Program-made: the position numbers and the translations under genes
Notes under the pieces: model-generated
The model's database searches: none
Seen by the model: the letters and a program-made list of their open reading frames with translations, nothing else
Told to the model about the DNA's origin: nothing
DNA from: Gammaproteobacteria bacterium
GTDB taxonomy: Bacteria; Pseudomonadota; Gammaproteobacteria; Pseudomonadales; UBA7434
Direction: 5' to 3'
Length of the DNA stretch: 16,283 nucleotides
Assembly (NCBI GenBank): GCA_024280785.1
Contig: JAJRPK010000319.1
Location: 1 to 16,283 of the forward strand
Shown here: positions 14,477 through 16,283 of the stretch, one piece after another
Position numbering within the stretch: position 1 is the first letter of the stretch
Layout: each line of letters begins with the position of its first letter

Positions 14477-14503
14477 CTGTAGTTTGTATTAATACTGTAG
14501 TTT
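14477..14503 (+). repeat. Short direct repeat between the serA-like and DUF1285 genes
   Basis: CTGTAGTTT occurs at 14477-14485 and 14495-14503, with starts 18 bp apart, in the 96-bp gap before the chosen DUF1285 start. Possible operator or chance. Confidence 0.4.
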
Positions 14504-14564
14504 CCTGCTTAATTTTATGCGTGATGTGGTTGATGTTGTTCGAATGAATATCGATGGCCCAAGT

Positions 14565-15119
14565 ATGTCTGATAATACAGATTTTGATACGTTGGCAAGA
14601 CAAGATAAATCTCAACGTTGGTTGAGAAGTCAAGATTTAGATGCGCTGCCGCAGGGTAGAATTGCGATAACTATTCATGCCGATGGACGATGGTCCTATC
14701 GCGGGTCTGACTTCGGTCGGCTGGAAATGGTCCAGCTGTTTGCGCAATGTCTGATCCTTAGGGAGCAGGAATATTTTCTGATTGCCCCTGAACAGCTACT
14801 TAAAATTACCGTAGAGGACCTGCCCTTTATTGTAACCGGGGCGGTTTGGAATCTGAAAAGAACAATACTGACCCTTAAAAGTAATTTAGGGGATTGTGTT
14901 GATATTGGGCCAGAACATCCTTTGCAGTTGGCTAAACTTCCCGGTAACGAGGAACAGCTAATCCCTTGTATTGAAATTCGCGGTGGCTTGCGGGCGCGAC
15001 TGTCCAGATCTTGTTTCTATCAATTGGTAGATTGGTCTAAAGAAGTAAAAATAAATGGCCGCACTGCGCTTCAGATCAGTTCTGGCGGAATCGAACATTT
15101 ACTGGGTTATATCGACTAG
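14565..15119 (+). CDS. DUF1285 domain-containing protein of unknown function
   Basis: The protein matches the DUF1285 pattern of proteobacteria. With the start at ATG 14565 it has 184 residues. It shows IHADGRWSYRGSDFGR (37-52), LFAQCL, EYFLIAPEQLLKITVEDLPF (69-88), NLGDCVDIGPEHPL and the C-terminal FYQLVDWSKEVKINGR. No signal peptide, membrane segment or catalytic motif is seen; family members are small soluble proteins with no established function. The start is uncertain: in-frame ATGs at 14517, 14544 and 14565 all lack a Shine-Dalgarno site. I chose 14565 because it places the conserved core about 30 residues from the N-terminus, as in relatives as I recall them. It follows the serA-like stop closely on the same strand with no terminator between, so cotranscription is possible. 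Confidence 0.8.
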   Translation: MSDNTDFDTLARQDKSQRWLRSQDLDALPQGRIAITIHADGRWSYRGSDFGRLEMVQLFAQCLILREQEYFLIAPEQLLKITVEDLPFIVTGAVWNLKRTILTLKSNLGDCVDIGPEHPLQLAKLPGNEEQLIPCIEIRGGLRARLSRSCFYQLVDWSKEVKINGRTALQISSGGIEHLLGYID

Positions 15120-15200
15120 ATCACGAATCAGGGCTAATTTTTGGCAGAGAGTGAACAGTTTTGGCCGGCAGTATAAAGGCCGGACAATATGTTGACTATA

Positions 15201-15226
15201 CTGAAAACACTCACTGTTTTTGTCAG
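15201..15226 (+). repeat. Hairpin upstream of the HDOD gene
   Basis: CTGA-AAACA (15201-15209) can pair with TGTTT (15215-15219) and TCAG (15223-15226), with a bulge of three bases between the two 3' segments; the simpler AAAACA/TGTTTT stem encloses CTCAC. It covers the alternative TTG start at 15220, which argues for initiation at ATG 15250. Confidence 0.4.
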
Positions 15227-15249
15227 ACAATACTTTAGATATCTTTCTT

Positions 15250-16143
15250 ATGCCCACTACGCTAACTGATCGGATCATTGCTTGCGATACTTTGCCGGTA
15301 TTGCCTGCGATTGCGATGCAAATTGTAGAGCTACATAACCAAGAAGACTTGTATGCTGCGAAAGTAGCATCTGTTATCAGTCAAGATCCAACACTAGTTG
15401 CCAAACTTCTACAAATTACCAACTCATCTTTTTTTCCATTTCGTCGTGAAGTAACAAACGTTGTACAGGCGATCACTATCTTGGGTGTTAATTTGGCGAT
15501 GAGTGTTGCTCTATCATCATCACTTATTAAGATGTTGCGTGATGCAGAGATTACTGCGATTGATATAGACCATGATTATTTCTGGCGTAAGAATATCCTC
15601 ACAGCTTTGATTGCCAGTGAAGTGGGAGGCTCTAAGCTGGGTTTGGATAGGGGGGATGCCTACGTTGCCAGTTTGCTTCAAGATGTGGGAATATTGGTGT
15701 TTAGTGAAGTGTTAGGAGACGAGTACCGGACGGTCTACAATAACGCTAGAAGTCACTATGATCTGATTATTATGGAACAGCGCAACTGGGGCATGGATCA
15801 TGCTGAGGTCGGCGCCATATTGTTAGCAAAATGGCAGCTACCCAATCAGATAGTCGAAGTAGTACAGCATAGTCATTCGATGTTAAAGGTGAGTCCAGAA
15901 ACTGCAGAGGTTGAAACCAATTTGATTTACATTTCGTCATTGGCCGGTATCGTAGCGGAGCAGTGGTTGTTGGATCAGCCTGAGCATGAGCCTGTTAGTT
16001 CGACCTTATTAGATGCGTTAAGTTATTTGGGTGAAGCTAACTATGCCGAGGTTATTTCGCGCGTTATTGATGCTATCCCCTCGGCAGAAGCGGTGTTTAA
16101 TATGGACTTGTTATCATCGGCAAAAATTGAAAAAATTGCCTAA
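15250..16143 (+). CDS. HDOD domain-containing protein (signalling, HD-related output domain)
   Basis: HDOD domains are relatives of HD phosphohydrolase domains found in bacterial signal transduction, often linked to cyclic-di-GMP or chemotaxis control; most lack proven enzyme activity. With ATG 15250 the protein is 297 residues. The HDOD domain covers about 14-210 and includes LPVLPAIAMQIVEL, VISQDPTLVAKLLQITNS, AITILGVNLAMSVALSSSL, DAYVASLLQDVGILVF and DHAEVGAILLAKWQLPNQIVEVVQHSH. In the element usually written LLHD, the His is Gln144 here, which suggests no metal-dependent HD hydrolysis. A C-terminal helical segment of about 85 residues follows with no second recognisable domain. The start is uncertain: TTG 15220 would add ten residues (MSDNTLDIFL), but neither site has a Shine-Dalgarno sequence. 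There are 130 bp between the DUF1285 stop and this start. Confidence 0.85.
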   Translation: MPTTLTDRIIACDTLPVLPAIAMQIVELHNQEDLYAAKVASVISQDPTLVAKLLQITNSSFFPFRREVTNVVQAITILGVNLAMSVALSSSLIKMLRDAEITAIDIDHDYFWRKNILTALIASEVGGSKLGLDRGDAYVASLLQDVGILVFSEVLGDEYRTVYNNARSHYDLIIMEQRNWGMDHAEVGAILLAKWQLPNQIVEVVQHSHSMLKVSPETAEVETNLIYISSLAGIVAEQWLLDQPEHEPVSSTLLDALSYLGEANYAEVISRVIDAIPSAEAVFNMDLLSSAKIEKIA

Positions 16144-16166
16144 CGAAACTACAGTTGGTAAAACCA

Positions 16167-16212
16167 CAGCTGCCGAAACAATAACTTCAGTGACATACTA
16201 CCGAGGCAGTTG
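16167..16212 (+). repeat. Inverted repeat downstream of the HDOD gene
   Basis: CAGCTGCC (16167-16174) pairs with GGCAGTTG (16205-16212) over 8 bp with one G-T wobble, around a 30-nt loop. No T-run follows. It is possibly a 3' end structure of the HDOD transcript. Confidence 0.35.
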
Positions 16213-16265
16213 AAAAGAGTACCCTTTATTTCAAGACACACATAAAGATGTCCCTATCGTTCGAC

Positions 16266-16283
16266 GCTGGCATCCCTGCCAGC
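16266..16283. repeat. Perfect hairpin at the window end
   Basis: GCTGGCA (16266-16272) and TGCCAGC (16277-16283) form a perfect 7-bp stem with a TCCC tetraloop, cut by the window edge. It could be a terminator whose T-run is outside the window, an intergenic palindromic repeat, or the start of a longer palindrome. Confidence 0.55.

Noticed and set aside
1..16283. CRISPR arrays, insertion sequences, integrase-linked attachment sites, prophage genes, toxin-antitoxin or defence modules.
   Set aside because: None is visible: there are no regularly spaced repeats and no transposase or integrase frames, and the tRNA-Leu 3' end has no duplicated attachment sequence that I could find. The gene content is housekeeping throughout.

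Overview
The window is a core chromosomal segment of a gammaproteobacterium. The order tRNA-Leu / tig / clpP / clpX / lon / hupB / ppiD is the classic gammaproteobacterial protein-quality-control block. FadA, ClpP and HU-beta read very close to their Pseudomonas and E. coli counterparts. The moderate G+C judged by eye, the small polyhydroxyalkanoate-system protein, and the DUF1285 and HDOD genes suggest a marine Pseudomonas/Cellvibrio-type lineage. That placement is inference; no database was consulted.

Layout. (1) 1-2669: the 3' two-thirds of fadB, cut by the window edge, then fadA; together these are the fatty-acid beta-oxidation complex. (2) 2707-2982, minus strand: a small polyhydroxyalkanoic-acid-system protein facing fadA tail to tail. 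(3) 2983-3851: mostly non-coding, holding a plus-strand terminator, an intact tRNA-Leu(UAG) gene and the long leader of tig. (4) 3852-10224: tig (trigger factor), a rho-independent terminator, clpP, clpX and lon, covering folding at the ribosome and the two main ATP-dependent proteases. (5) 10225-13134: a 515-bp gap, hupB (HU-beta), its strong terminator, and ppiD, an inner-membrane periplasmic chaperone. (6) 13299-16143: a 3-phosphoglycerate-dehydrogenase-like gene with an ACT domain, a DUF1285 gene and an HDOD gene. The last 140 bases hold no complete gene and end in a perfect hairpin.

Start-site revisions. Ribosome-binding sites and family N-termini move several starts inward from the longest reading frame: tig to ATG 3852, clpP to TTG 5385, ppiD to ATG 11227 and serA-like to GTG 13299. 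The DUF1285 and HDOD starts lack a clear Shine-Dalgarno sequence and stay uncertain.

Regulation visible in sequence. lon has a sigma32-like promoter (7610-7637), a TATAAT box (7652-7657) and a leader with overlapping, mutually exclusive inverted repeats (7674-7766). The tig-clpP gap has four segments that could pair in alternative ways around a terminator. The hupB terminator ends 13 nt before the ppiD start codon.

I found no CRISPR array, insertion sequence, prophage, toxin-antitoxin or defence system, and nothing that amounts to a new biological system. The observations most worth checking are regulatory RNA structures and an apparently missing catalytic glutamate in the SerA-like protein.
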